Shown here piece after piece: positions 9,040 through 16,535 of a stretch of DNA of 64,000 nucleotides. Numbering within the stretch: the stretch's first letter is position 1; the number at the start of each line of letters is the position of its first letter. The notes beneath the pieces were generated by a model. That model did not search any database, had not been told where the DNA came from, and saw only the letters and a list, made by a program, of their open reading frames with translations. Position numbers and translations under genes: made by a program. The DNA is from Flavobacterium sp. 5 (lineage in GTDB: Bacteria > Bacteroidota > Bacteroidia > Flavobacteriales > Flavobacteriaceae), in assembly GCF_002813295.1 (NCBI RefSeq), contig NZ_PHUE01000001.1, forward strand, positions 930,001 through 994,000, written 5' to 3'.

Positions 9040-10476
9040 TTATTCAGAAACTGATTTATTTACAGGGATAATTACTATCGTTTTCTTATAATATTTTGAT
9101 AGCTCAATATTTTTCCAATTGTTTTTATCGGTCGTTAGCCCCATGACTTCAGAATTATAAATTGTTTTTGGGCAATTTAGTAACATTGGAACTTGGACGA
9201 AAATTTCTTTTGATGATTCAATAATTCGGTTTCTTACACTCAATTCTTTATCATATTTATATGCCTTACCTGAAAGCAAATCAAAATAAGCTTCGGAAAT
9301 AGGTGTTTCGGAAAAGGTAAGTAGCACTAAAATCATTCCTAAAAAAAGATGCTCTTTTTTATTTATTTCTTTTACAAAATCAAATTTATCCTTATAAAAT
9401 AGGACAGAACAACATACAAAATACAACATGAATAATAAAAAAAAGAAAAAAACTGAATTTAAAGCTCTATCAGGTAAAACATAATTCTTTATCCAAAATC
9501 CGATAAAAAAGCAAGAAAAAATCAAGATAGAGATAATCACAAAACACAATATTGGGTGAATAAAAAAACGATTATTTAATCTATTAGAAATTTCATATAC
9601 TTTGTTTTTAAATAAATAAGCGGTCAACAAAATAATTGGCATCCATTTGATGAAATATTTTCCTAAATAAAAAAATGATTTGACAATTGAAAGCAAAAGA
9701 TTATGACTTTTTAGAACTTCTCCCTCTCTAAGTATTCTGGCATCATTTCCAGGAGCAAAAATTACAATTATTGAAAAACTGACAATAATAAAAACTAAAA
9801 ATATTTCAATAAAATCAATTTTTGGTAAATAATAAAACTTGATTAACACATAGAAAATGCTTGAAAATAATAGTAGTAACATTAATATCTCATTCGAACC
9901 GATTGAAGCAATAACAGCTACTATTGCCAAAAAGAGAAATCTTAGCTTTTTACTTTTTTTATATTTAATGAAAGAAGATACAAATACCAAAAACAACACA
10001 ATTCCAAACTGATAACAAATAGAACTAGAATACCAGAAAAAAGCTTGACAGCAATCTGGAATTTGAAACAAAAATAGAAACACAAAAAAACTTACAATTG
10101 ACAAAACGGTTACATTGTTTTCTTGCGAAAAAATCAGTTTAAAAAACCAAAACAATACAAAAATAAAGAGACTAATTATGATAATAGGATAAAATCTAAA
10201 AACAGAAAATTTAATAAATAGTTCAGGATTTATAGTCATAAACCCAATTGAAAAAAATCGACCAGACCAATTATTATACAATTCAACTTGAGTCTGAATT
10301 ATTTCTTGAAATGGTCTTTTGAACTCATAATCAAAATCATCTGATCCTGGATTGTTAAAAAATGAAAGCAATAATAAAGGGACTACGGCTAATCCCCCTA
10401 AAAGAACAAGAAAATATTTGTTGATTTTTTTAAAAAATTCTGAAAAAATTATCATTGCCAGTTTATCTATTTTCAT
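9040..10476 (-). CDS. polytopic membrane protein, DUF6056/GtrC-like, putative glycan transferase
   Basis: A 478-residue integral membrane protein with about ten to twelve hydrophobic segments, for example VLLGGLAVVPLLLLSFF near residues 21-37 and FLFLAIVAVIASIGSNEIL near 180-198. The first extracytoplasmic loop has NPGSDDFDYEF, an acidic DD motif like that in GT-C enzymes and in DUF6056 proteins, followed by NNWSGRFFS. A role in transferring a side sugar across the membrane or in polymerising the repeat unit is inferred from fold and context only. It could be the Wzy-like component, since no other polymerase candidate is seen in the locus. It is separated from wzx by 156 bases. Confidence 0.6.
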   Translation of the reverse strand: MKIDKLAMIIFSEFFKKINKYFLVLLGGLAVVPLLLLSFFNNPGSDDFDYEFKRPFQEIIQTQVELYNNWSGRFFSIGFMTINPELFIKFSVFRFYPIIIISLFIFVLFWFFKLIFSQENNVTVLSIVSFFVFLFLFQIPDCCQAFFWYSSSICYQFGIVLFLVFVSSFIKYKKSKKLRFLFLAIVAVIASIGSNEILMLLLLFSSIFYVLIKFYYLPKIDFIEIFLVFIIVSFSIIVIFAPGNDARILREGEVLKSHNLLLSIVKSFFYLGKYFIKWMPIILLTAYLFKNKVYEISNRLNNRFFIHPILCFVIISILIFSCFFIGFWIKNYVLPDRALNSVFFFFLLFMLYFVCCSVLFYKDKFDFVKEINKKEHLFLGMILVLLTFSETPISEAYFDLLSGKAYKYDKELSVRNRIIESSKEIFVQVPMLLNCPKTIYNSEVMGLTTDKNNWKNIELSKYYKKTIVIIPVNKSVSE

Positions 10477-10632
10477 TTATTTAAATTTATAATAAAGCTA
10501 CAATATACTATTATTTGGGTCTTTATTTTAACAAAACATCTCCTTCTTCATTTATAAATCCCTCATGTTGATAAGGTACAATAAGATCTATTGCAAAAAT
10601 TAAACTCATGAATATTATTATTTTTTTTCTTT

Positions 10633-11907
10633 TTAAAACAAACTCTTTCTAAAATAAACCACCAACACGAGCAAATAGATTAAATTATCCAACACTTGCG
10701 CCATTAAAGCACCTTGGATTCCAAAAAAACGAATTAGATAAATACTAGCAACATACAAAACGGCTAGCGATGCTATTTCAGAAATGATAAAAGCTAGGGT
10801 TAATCTCTTAGCAAAAAATTGGTAACCCAAAATTAAAAAAGCCACTTTCAAAATATCTCCTAACAATTGCCAAAAGAACATAGAGGCAACAGGAAAAAAC
10901 TCTTTGGTAAAAAGCAATTCGACTATAAAAAAACGCAATGCATAAACCAGAGAAAGACCGATTATAAACAATGGCAAAATGCTTTTGTAATAGTTCCAAA
11001 AAATAGTCTTTGTTTCTGAATTACTTTTGGCACTTGCCAATTTAGGCAAAAAAAACACCGATAAAATAGTGCTTACAAATAACATATAATAGGACGAAAT
11101 TCGAGTCATTGTTTCCCAATAACCAGCCTGATTGATCCCAACTGTTGCAATGACATTTTTTCGAATGGCTAACAAAACTAATGGGCCTATTACCGATGAG
11201 ACAAATGCCATGAGCGAATATGAAGACAAATTTTTTATGATTTTAAAATCAAATAAATCTAATTTAATGGCTTCAAAAAATCTGATTTCTCTATTAACAA
11301 AATAAAAACTCACCAAGAACAACAAGGATGGAGAAGCTACAATAGCAAGTAAAGCTCCTAGCGTTTGGTAATTCCATATCAGAATCAATGATACCAATAA
11401 ACTAATAACGTTTCCTAAAATAGTAACCAAAATTACTTTCTTGAACTCTCCCAAACCATTAATAACTGAAATAAAAAAAAGAGAAACAGTATACCAAGGC
11501 AAAGCCAATGCTAAAACTTTGAAAACAAACGAATATTCAAAATGAGTCCCAAAGATTTGATTATTCCAATAGGCCGCAAAATAAAACAGAATTCCACTTA
11601 AGATAATTGCGATCAACAGTAAACTGATGAAAACAGTCGCTATTATTTTTTGAAGCTTCGATTTGTCATTTTCAGTTTCTGCAACATATTTTACAATTCC
11701 GTTTTGAAATCCCAAAGTTGAAATACTTTCCAATGAAGTCATAAAATTTCGCAAATTTCCAACCAAAGCCATTCCACTTGGACCAACAAAAACAGCCAAT
11801 AATTTTGAAGTAACTAAACCTGTTCCTATTTTAAATAATACACTCAAACTGTTTAAAGAAGAAATTTTAAACAATTGGGTTTGCATTGTATTTTTTATAA
11901 ACTTCAA
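10633..11907 (-). CDS. wzx: O-antigen/polysaccharide flippase (Wzx-like)
   Basis: A 424-residue MOP-superfamily transporter with about twelve membrane helices. The N-terminal part contains SVLFKIGTGLVTSKLLAVFV and GPSGMALVGNLRNFMT, typical of Wzx/O-antigen translocases of the RfbX/WzxE type. It should flip undecaprenyl-diphosphate-linked repeat units to the periplasm. It starts one base after the aminotransferase gene ends, so the two are in one operon with the acyltransferase upstream. ATG at codon 8 (MQTQLFK) is a possible shorter start. Confidence 0.87.
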   Translation of the reverse strand: MKFIKNTMQTQLFKISSLNSLSVLFKIGTGLVTSKLLAVFVGPSGMALVGNLRNFMTSLESISTLGFQNGIVKYVAETENDKSKLQKIIATVFISLLLIAIILSGILFYFAAYWNNQIFGTHFEYSFVFKVLALALPWYTVSLFFISVINGLGEFKKVILVTILGNVISLLVSLILIWNYQTLGALLAIVASPSLLFLVSFYFVNREIRFFEAIKLDLFDFKIIKNLSSYSLMAFVSSVIGPLVLLAIRKNVIATVGINQAGYWETMTRISSYYMLFVSTILSVFFLPKLASAKSNSETKTIFWNYYKSILPLFIIGLSLVYALRFFIVELLFTKEFFPVASMFFWQLLGDILKVAFLILGYQFFAKRLTLAFIISEIASLAVLYVASIYLIRFFGIQGALMAQVLDNLIYLLVLVVYFRKSLF

Positions 11908-11908
11908 T

Positions 11909-13045
11909 TTAGTATTTATTTAAAATGGCAACAATATAACTCACTTCATCATCCGTTAAAACAGGACTAATAGGCAAACTCAAAACTTCCTGATGAATCT
12001 TTTCGGTTATAGGAAATGACAAATCATTCCAATTAGACAATGCCTTTTGCTGATGTGGTGGAACTGGATAATGAATCATCGTTTCAATTCCATTTTTCAG
12101 CAAATAACTTTGTAATTCATCTCTTTTTTCTATTCGAACAACAAACAAATGAGACACATGATCAGATTGCTTCGTTCCTCGCAATGACAATGTTGGCAAT
12201 ATTATTTTATCATTTTTTATTTCAGACAAATATCGTTTTGCAATTATTCTGCGACGTTCATTATCAGAATCTAAATTGGGTAATTTTAGGTTTAAAAACC
12301 CTGCTTGCAACTCGTCCAATCTTGAATTTAAACCGATGTAATCATTACGATATTTGGCTTCTGAACCATAATTCCGCATAGCAGAAACAACTTTAGCTAA
12401 ATCCGAATCATTAGTAACAACTGCTCCACCATCGCCTAAACAACCTAAGTTTTTACCTGGATAAAAGCTATAAGCAACAGCGTTCGAAGAATATCCTAGT
12501 TTTTTCAATTCGTAATTCTCAATTCGTAATTCGTAATTCAGTCTCGCACCATGAGATTGTGCAGCATCTTCTATAACCAAAAGATTATTTTGTAATGCTA
12601 TTTTATTTATTTCATCCATTTCGGCCAATTGCCCGTATAAATGCACCGCCAAAATAGCTTTAGTTCTTGAAGATATTTTCTCTGAAATTAATTCAGGGTC
12701 GATATTGTAGGTTTCTAATTTTGGCTCGACTAAAACAGGTACTAAATCAGCATGTAAAATCGCTAAAATACTCGCTATATAAGTATTGGCTGGAACAATT
12801 ACCTCATCCCCTTTCTGAAGTTTTCCTAACTGAATGTAACCTTTAAAAATTAACACCAAAGCATCTAAACCGTTTCCGACACCGATGCAATGTTTGGCTC
12901 CGCAATAATTGGCAAAATTGGTTTCAAATTCTTGAACTTCTTTTCCTAAAATATACCAGCCCGACTCTAAAACCGATTTCAATTTCTGTTGAAAGGCAGT
13001 TTCATAAGGTTCGTTTATTTTTTTTAAGTCTAAAAATTTAATCAT
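11909..13045 (-). CDS. DegT/DnrJ/EryC1 sugar aminotransferase (FdtB-like) with two repeat-derived insertions
   Basis: A 378-residue PLP enzyme. [11 protein letters not shown] holds the cofactor-ring Asp (D160) and SFYPGKNLG holds the Schiff-base Lys (K198). With the FdtA-like isomerase it would aminate dTDP-3-keto-6-deoxyhexose to the 3-amino sugar. Two segments do not belong to the family. Residues about 170-182 ([13 protein letters not shown]) come from an AATTACG heptamer repeat, and residues in the later segment [10 protein letters not shown] come from a common palindromic repeat on the reverse strand. Both keep the frame and both sit where surface loops are expected. Its ATG overlaps the TGA of the upstream gene (ATGA). 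Activity is likely but not certain. Confidence 0.88.
   Translation of the reverse strand: MIKFLDLKKINEPYETAFQQKLKSVLESGWYILGKEVQEFETNFANYCGAKHCIGVGNGLDALVLIFKGYIQLGKLQKGDEVIVPANTYIASILAILHADLVPVLVEPKLETYNIDPELISEKISSRTKAILAVHLYGQLAEMDEINKIALQNNLLVIEDAAQSHGARLNYELRIENYELKKLGYSSNAVAYSFYPGKNLGCLGDGGAVVTNDSDLAKVVSAMRNYGSEAKYRNDYIGLNSRLDELQAGFLNLKLPNLDSDNERRRIIAKRYLSEIKNDKIILPTLSLRGTKQSDHVSHLFVVRIEKRDELQSYLLKNGIETMIHYPVPPHQQKALSNWNDLSFPITEKIHQEVLSLPISPVLTDDEVSYIVAILNKY
12165..12189 (-). repeat. dispersed palindromic repeat inside the aminotransferase gene
   Basis: The reverse strand reads TGTCATTGCGAGGAACGAAG then CAATC, a repetitive element widespread in bacterial intergenic regions. Here it lies in the coding sequence and is translated as SLRGTKQS. 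The imperfect palindrome (GATTGC...GCAATGAC) is complete. Confidence 0.8.
12507..12540 (-). repeat. AATTACG heptamer repeat inside the aminotransferase gene
   Basis: About five consecutive 7-base units (AATTACG, AATTGAG variants) on the reverse strand, translated as [11 protein letters not shown]. The same kind of unit (AATTATG) fills the gap at 49151-49268. Confidence 0.75.
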
Positions 13046-14019
13046 TTTAATACATTTTCAAGTTTAGAAAAATGAATAGTTTCCACTTCATAAAAATCAT
13101 GAACAATGGTGTTTGCTCCAAAACTTTCTTTCCAATACGACAATCCATTATTGAGTACTTTTCCTTGATTTTCATTTGATATTCCAAAATCAAAAAACCG
13201 TTTATGAGTAAATACAGTATTTATTAAATGATCATACAAAAAATCCAGACTTCCTAGATTTTCATACTCTTCATACTTTGAAATATATTGGCAATGCGCC
13301 ACATTCTCGGATTCAAAGATGGTGGTTCCTGCCACAATTTTCTCATTGAAGTATACATTAAATTGTCTAATATTTTTATCAAAATGACTTTTTAACAATT
13401 GAATTTCATCAAGAGTGTGAACTGGCTCTGCATTGTGCCTTGATTCTAAGTTTGGAATTAAAACCTGATTCCAAAAGGGTTCAAAATTGTTTTCTTCTTT
13501 TATAATTAAGCCATTACTTATCCCTTTTTGAATGCCACGTCTTCTGAGTTTTGAAAACTGAAATGGTTTTGACAAATCAATCACTGCCAAGGCATCTCTT
13601 CTGATTAATTGGGCTTCCACCAAAAACAGGGCATAGTTCAACTCCTCAGCTGGTTTGTTATGATAGATGGACGGAAGAGTTTTGAGCTGAATTTTGGCAA
13701 TTTTATTTTCATTGAGATAAAACAAAATCGTTTTGAAAACCTGAATTACCAAAGCTAATTTTAAATTTCCTTTATAAACCAAACCTCCATAAGTCAAGCC
13801 CTGATGTGAATAAAGGCTCTCTCCTACTCTATTAGCTGGTAAAAGGGCAATCAACTTTTTGTTTTCAAAAACCATCAGAGAATAATCTTCAAATCGATCT
13901 TTGTGGTAATCCATAAAATTACGGTGAAATAAAAACGTAGCATTTTTGGCCTGGCTTACAAAAGTATTCCAACTAGCATAATCATCTTCCTGATATCGTT
14001 TTACACTGTAATTCTTCAC
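13042..14019 (-). CDS. FemAB/GNAT-fold acyltransferase
   Basis: A 325-residue protein related to the FemAB-like/GNAT group. It begins [20 protein letters not shown], then [20 protein letters not shown], a start shared by many polysaccharide-locus acyltransferases. The C-terminal half has the GNAT core with [20 protein letters not shown] and a final [10 protein letters not shown]...[11 protein letters not shown]. In this context it most likely acylates the amino group made by the FdtA/FdtB pair, although transfer of an amino acid is possible. It is the first gene of the operon 14019-10633 and overlaps the aminotransferase by 4 bases (ATGA). Confidence 0.75.
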   Translation of the reverse strand: MKNYSVKRYQEDDYASWNTFVSQAKNATFLFHRNFMDYHKDRFEDYSLMVFENKKLIALLPANRVGESLYSHQGLTYGGLVYKGNLKLALVIQVFKTILFYLNENKIAKIQLKTLPSIYHNKPAEELNYALFLVEAQLIRRDALAVIDLSKPFQFSKLRRRGIQKGISNGLIIKEENNFEPFWNQVLIPNLESRHNAEPVHTLDEIQLLKSHFDKNIRQFNVYFNEKIVAGTTIFESENVAHCQYISKYEEYENLGSLDFLYDHLINTVFTHKRFFDFGISNENQGKVLNNGLSYWKESFGANTIVHDFYEVETIHFSKLENVLK

Positions 14020-14331
14020 AATTGAGTATTAAAGACTGGAAAAGTACGCAATTAGGCTAATATTCTAAATAGTAATTGTAAAAAATCATTAATCGTTTCA
14101 AATAGATTTTAATAAGATTACAAGCTGAAGAATAAATTAATTTCACACAGATTCTTCAGATTTAAAAAAACGAATGCTAGTTTGAAGTCCTTTGTTTCTT
14201 ATTTGCCCGCAAGAGGGATAGAAATAAGCTACCGAAGTAGTATGGATAGCCCGACCGCATCCTGATAAAAGGGCGTATTATCACAAAGAGAATAGCCCTT
14301 TTATCAGGATGTGGTCTTGCCCATATATACT
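14020..14331. other. 312-base intergenic region with a long hairpin element
   Basis: Promoter region of the acyltransferase operon (a TACTTTTC near-match to the -7 element lies at about 14060 on the reverse strand). A CACAGATT-type repeat fragment is at about 14143-14165, and the hairpin element described separately is at 14205-14322. The short open frames here are not credible genes. Confidence 0.7.
14205..14322 (+). repeat. variable-hairpin dispersed element, family A, copy 1
   Basis: The conserved leader reads GAGGGATAGAA, then AAGCTACCGAAGTAG, then ATAGCCCGACC. A long stem follows: arm 14253-14274 pairs with arm 14295-14316 over 22 bp with a single G-T position, loop 20 bases, then TTGCCC. 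Copy 2 at 18836-18953 is in the opposite orientation, has the same leader and the same geometry, but a different stem sequence. It resembles REP/MITE-type elements. Confidence 0.8.
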
Positions 14332-14937
14332 TTATTTTTCGTGTTCTAAAGGAGCAAGATGCCATTTGTATTTTACAGCTATCAAACGAATTGCAATAAT
14401 TACTGATGAAGTGGCCAGGTACAAAACATCATTTTCTACATTCATTTTTCGGAGAGTAAAAAATACGATTCCACCAAAGATGCAAATGGTGGCATACACT
14501 TCTTTGCGAAAAATCACAGGAATTTCAACGCATAAAATATCACGGATAACTCCTCCAAAACAGGCTGTCATGGTTCCCAGGGAGATGCAAATAACTGGGT
14601 GAAGATGGTAATCAATTCCTTTCTGAATTCCGATTAAAGTAAAAACCCCTAATCCAATGGTATCAAATAAGGCTAATGAGGTGCGGAGTTTATCTAGTTT
14701 TTTTCGAAATATAATAGCCAAAACAAACCCCCAAACAATAACATATACATAGGTAGGGTCTTGCATCCATCCTACTGGAGTGCGGCCAATCATAACATCA
14801 CGTAGGGTCCCTCCACCTACAGCAGTTACAAATGCAATGATGAAAACACCAAAAGGGTCTAACTTTTTGCTCATCGCTGTAAGTGCACCAGACATTGCAA
14901 ATGCCATGGTTCCGATAATGTCGAGTAAGTGAAACAT
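14332..14937 (-). CDS. TRIC/UPF0126-family membrane channel
   Basis: A 201-residue protein made of two homologous three-helix halves. Each half has the family signature: AMSGALTAMSKKLDPFGVFI with GGGTLRDVMIG in the first, and GVFTLIGIQKGID with ACFGGVIRDILCVEIP in the second. Members form trimeric potassium/cation channels in the inner membrane, and length and motifs are normal. The gene is monocistronic. Its 3' end is 15 bases from the hairpin element at 14205-14322, which may act as its terminator. Confidence 0.9.
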   Translation of the reverse strand: MFHLLDIIGTMAFAMSGALTAMSKKLDPFGVFIIAFVTAVGGGTLRDVMIGRTPVGWMQDPTYVYVIVWGFVLAIIFRKKLDKLRTSLALFDTIGLGVFTLIGIQKGIDYHLHPVICISLGTMTACFGGVIRDILCVEIPVIFRKEVYATICIFGGIVFFTLRKMNVENDVLYLATSSVIIAIRLIAVKYKWHLAPLEHEK

Positions 14938-15600
14938 ACTGTAAATGTATTTTTTTGATTGCAGAGTTTGAACTCGACAGATTACAAAATTAAATAAAAA
15001 ACCACTTATTAGTACTTATTTAATCTTCTCCAGAATATTTGATTTTAACTTTTACCGCAATCACAAAACAGACTGCTCTTTCAATATCACAGATTCTGCT
15101 TATCATTATATAAAAAGTATAATTCATTTATACAAAAAGTATAATTCATTTATACGAAAAGTATAATTTATTTATACGAAAAGTATAATTCATTTATACA
15201 AAAAGTATAATTTATTTATACAAAAAGTATAATTCATTTATACAAAAAGTATAATTTATTTATACAAAAAGTATAATTCATTTATACGAAAAGTATAATT
15301 CATTTATATAAAAAGTATAATTGAACTATATAAAAAGGAAAAATGGCTACCGCAAATTCCCATCAACAAATTTGTGCAATTTGGGTTTAAACACTTTTAG
15401 AATGTATTTAAAGTGGATAATTTCAAATCAACTGAGACCAATAAATTTAAAATTTGTAGAAATCTGTGAAATCTGTGGCAAAATGAAACTTCTTTTTAAA
15501 TATTTTGCTTTCAAAATCAGACTTTTGTCTTTCGACTTTTTGGTTTTAGAATTTAAAAAATGGTAGTACCTTAGCGGATTATAACTTAGCATCTATTCCA
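14938..15600. other. 663-base intergenic region with a tandem repeat array
   Basis: Divergent spacer between the TRIC gene and the RNA methyltransferase gene. It holds the 22-bp tandem array (15107-15338), then a stretch at about 15455-15480 with two close copies of AATCTGTG, a unit also found at 40956-41002. An 81-codon open frame starting at a TTG in the array (15321-15566) has no protein-like features and is not called. Confidence 0.7.
15107..15338 (+). repeat. tandem array of a 22-bp palindromic unit, about 10.5 copies
   Basis: Units start at 15107, 15129, 15151 and so on to 15305, with a partial one at 15327. Each unit is TATAC, then five bases (AAAAA or GAAAA), then GTATA, then a 7-base AT-rich spacer with a C/T alternation. 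The first and last units read TATAT. Each copy is thus a 5-bp inverted repeat with a 5-base loop, and the 22-bp period places all copies close to the same face of the helix. Confidence 0.95.
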
Positions 15601-16386
15601 TTGAAACAAATCGTCAGCCTTCAAAATCCTTTTATCAAATCTTTGGTTCTTTTACAGGAAAAAGCAAAAGCAAGAAAACAATCTGGAACTTTTTTAATAG
15701 AAGGAAAAAGAGAAATTTCGATTGCCTTGAAAGGCGGTTATGAAATGGAAACGATTTTATTTGTTCCCGAAATTTGTTCGGAAAACGAAGCACAGAAACT
15801 AGCCGGATCATCTGAATTGATAGAGATTTCAAAAGATATTTATCAAAAACTCGCTTACAGAGACACGACAGAAGGTATTTTGGCAATAGCCAAAACCAAA
15901 TCGACACTATTATCTGACTTACAATTATCTAAAAATCCACTCATTCTAATTGCCGAAGCCCCTGAGAAACCAGGAAATATTGGTGCTTTATTGCGTACTG
16001 CCGATGCAGCTCGTCTTGATGCGGTAATTATCGCCAATCCAAAAAGTGATTTATACAACCCAAATGTGGTAAGATCAAGTGTGGGCTGTTTGTTTACTAA
16101 TCAAATTGCTACAGGAACGACTTCCGAAATCATTGCTTTTCTAAAGGAGCGAAACATCAATTTTTATAGCGCTACTTTGCAAAATTCGACTTCGTATCAT
16201 ACTCAGGATTATACTTCGCCAACTGCACTGGTTGTAGGTACAGAAGCCACGGGATTGACTCAGGAATGGCGGGATGCTGCTACTCAAAATATCATTATCC
16301 CGATGCAAGGCGAAATTGATAGTATGAATGTTTCGGTTGCTGCTGCTATTTTAATATTTGAAGCTAAAAGACAGAGAGGCTTTTAG
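15601..16386 (+). CDS. TrmH/SpoU-family RNA 2'-O-methyltransferase
   Basis: A 261-residue SPOUT-class enzyme. The N-terminal substrate-binding part (FIKSLVLLQEKAKARKQSG, FLIEGKREI) is followed by the knotted catalytic domain. Motif 1 is EAPEKPGNIGALLRTADAA (N and R conserved), motif 2 is ALVVGTEATGLT and motif 3 is IPMQGEIDSMNVSVAAAILI. It methylates ribose in rRNA or tRNA with S-adenosylmethionine; 23S rRNA is most likely. The only start giving the complete N-terminus is TTG at 15601. A TACCTTAG near-match to the -7 promoter lies about 30 bases upstream. Confidence 0.88.
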   Translation: MKQIVSLQNPFIKSLVLLQEKAKARKQSGTFLIEGKREISIALKGGYEMETILFVPEICSENEAQKLAGSSELIEISKDIYQKLAYRDTTEGILAIAKTKSTLLSDLQLSKNPLILIAEAPEKPGNIGALLRTADAARLDAVIIANPKSDLYNPNVVRSSVGCLFTNQIATGTTSEIIAFLKERNINFYSATLQNSTSYHTQDYTSPTALVVGTEATGLTQEWRDAATQNIIIPMQGEIDSMNVSVAAAILIFEAKRQRGF

Positions 16387-16439
16387 ATTATATTTTAAAG
16401 TTTTTTAGTCTAAGCCACTTTAAACTTTAAACCAAAAAA

Positions 16440-16482
16440 ACTTAGCAACTTAGAAAATTTACAGCTTAGAAACTTAGAAAAC
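16440..16482 (+). repeat. CTTAG-type degenerate repeat, copy 1
   Basis: ACTTAGCAACTTAGAAAA, then CAGCTTAGAAACTTAGAAAA, in the gap between the methyltransferase and rel. A similar run is at 47768-47824 on the opposite strand. Confidence 0.6.
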
Positions 16483-16535
16483 TCCTTGTGTATCTCCTAA
16501 AAAAATCTTATTTTTAGGAATTGAACCATGTCATT

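Noticed and set aside
14177..14365. 62-codon open frame on the reverse strand
   Set aside because: It is the translation of hairpin element A; arms of the stem give mirrored peptides.
15107..15338. Possible CRISPR array
   Set aside because: The 22-bp units are directly adjacent, without unique spacers, and no cas genes are nearby; it is a simple tandem repeat.
15321..15566. 81-codon open frame after the tandem array
   Set aside because: TTG start inside the repeat, no recognisable protein pattern, low-complexity translation.
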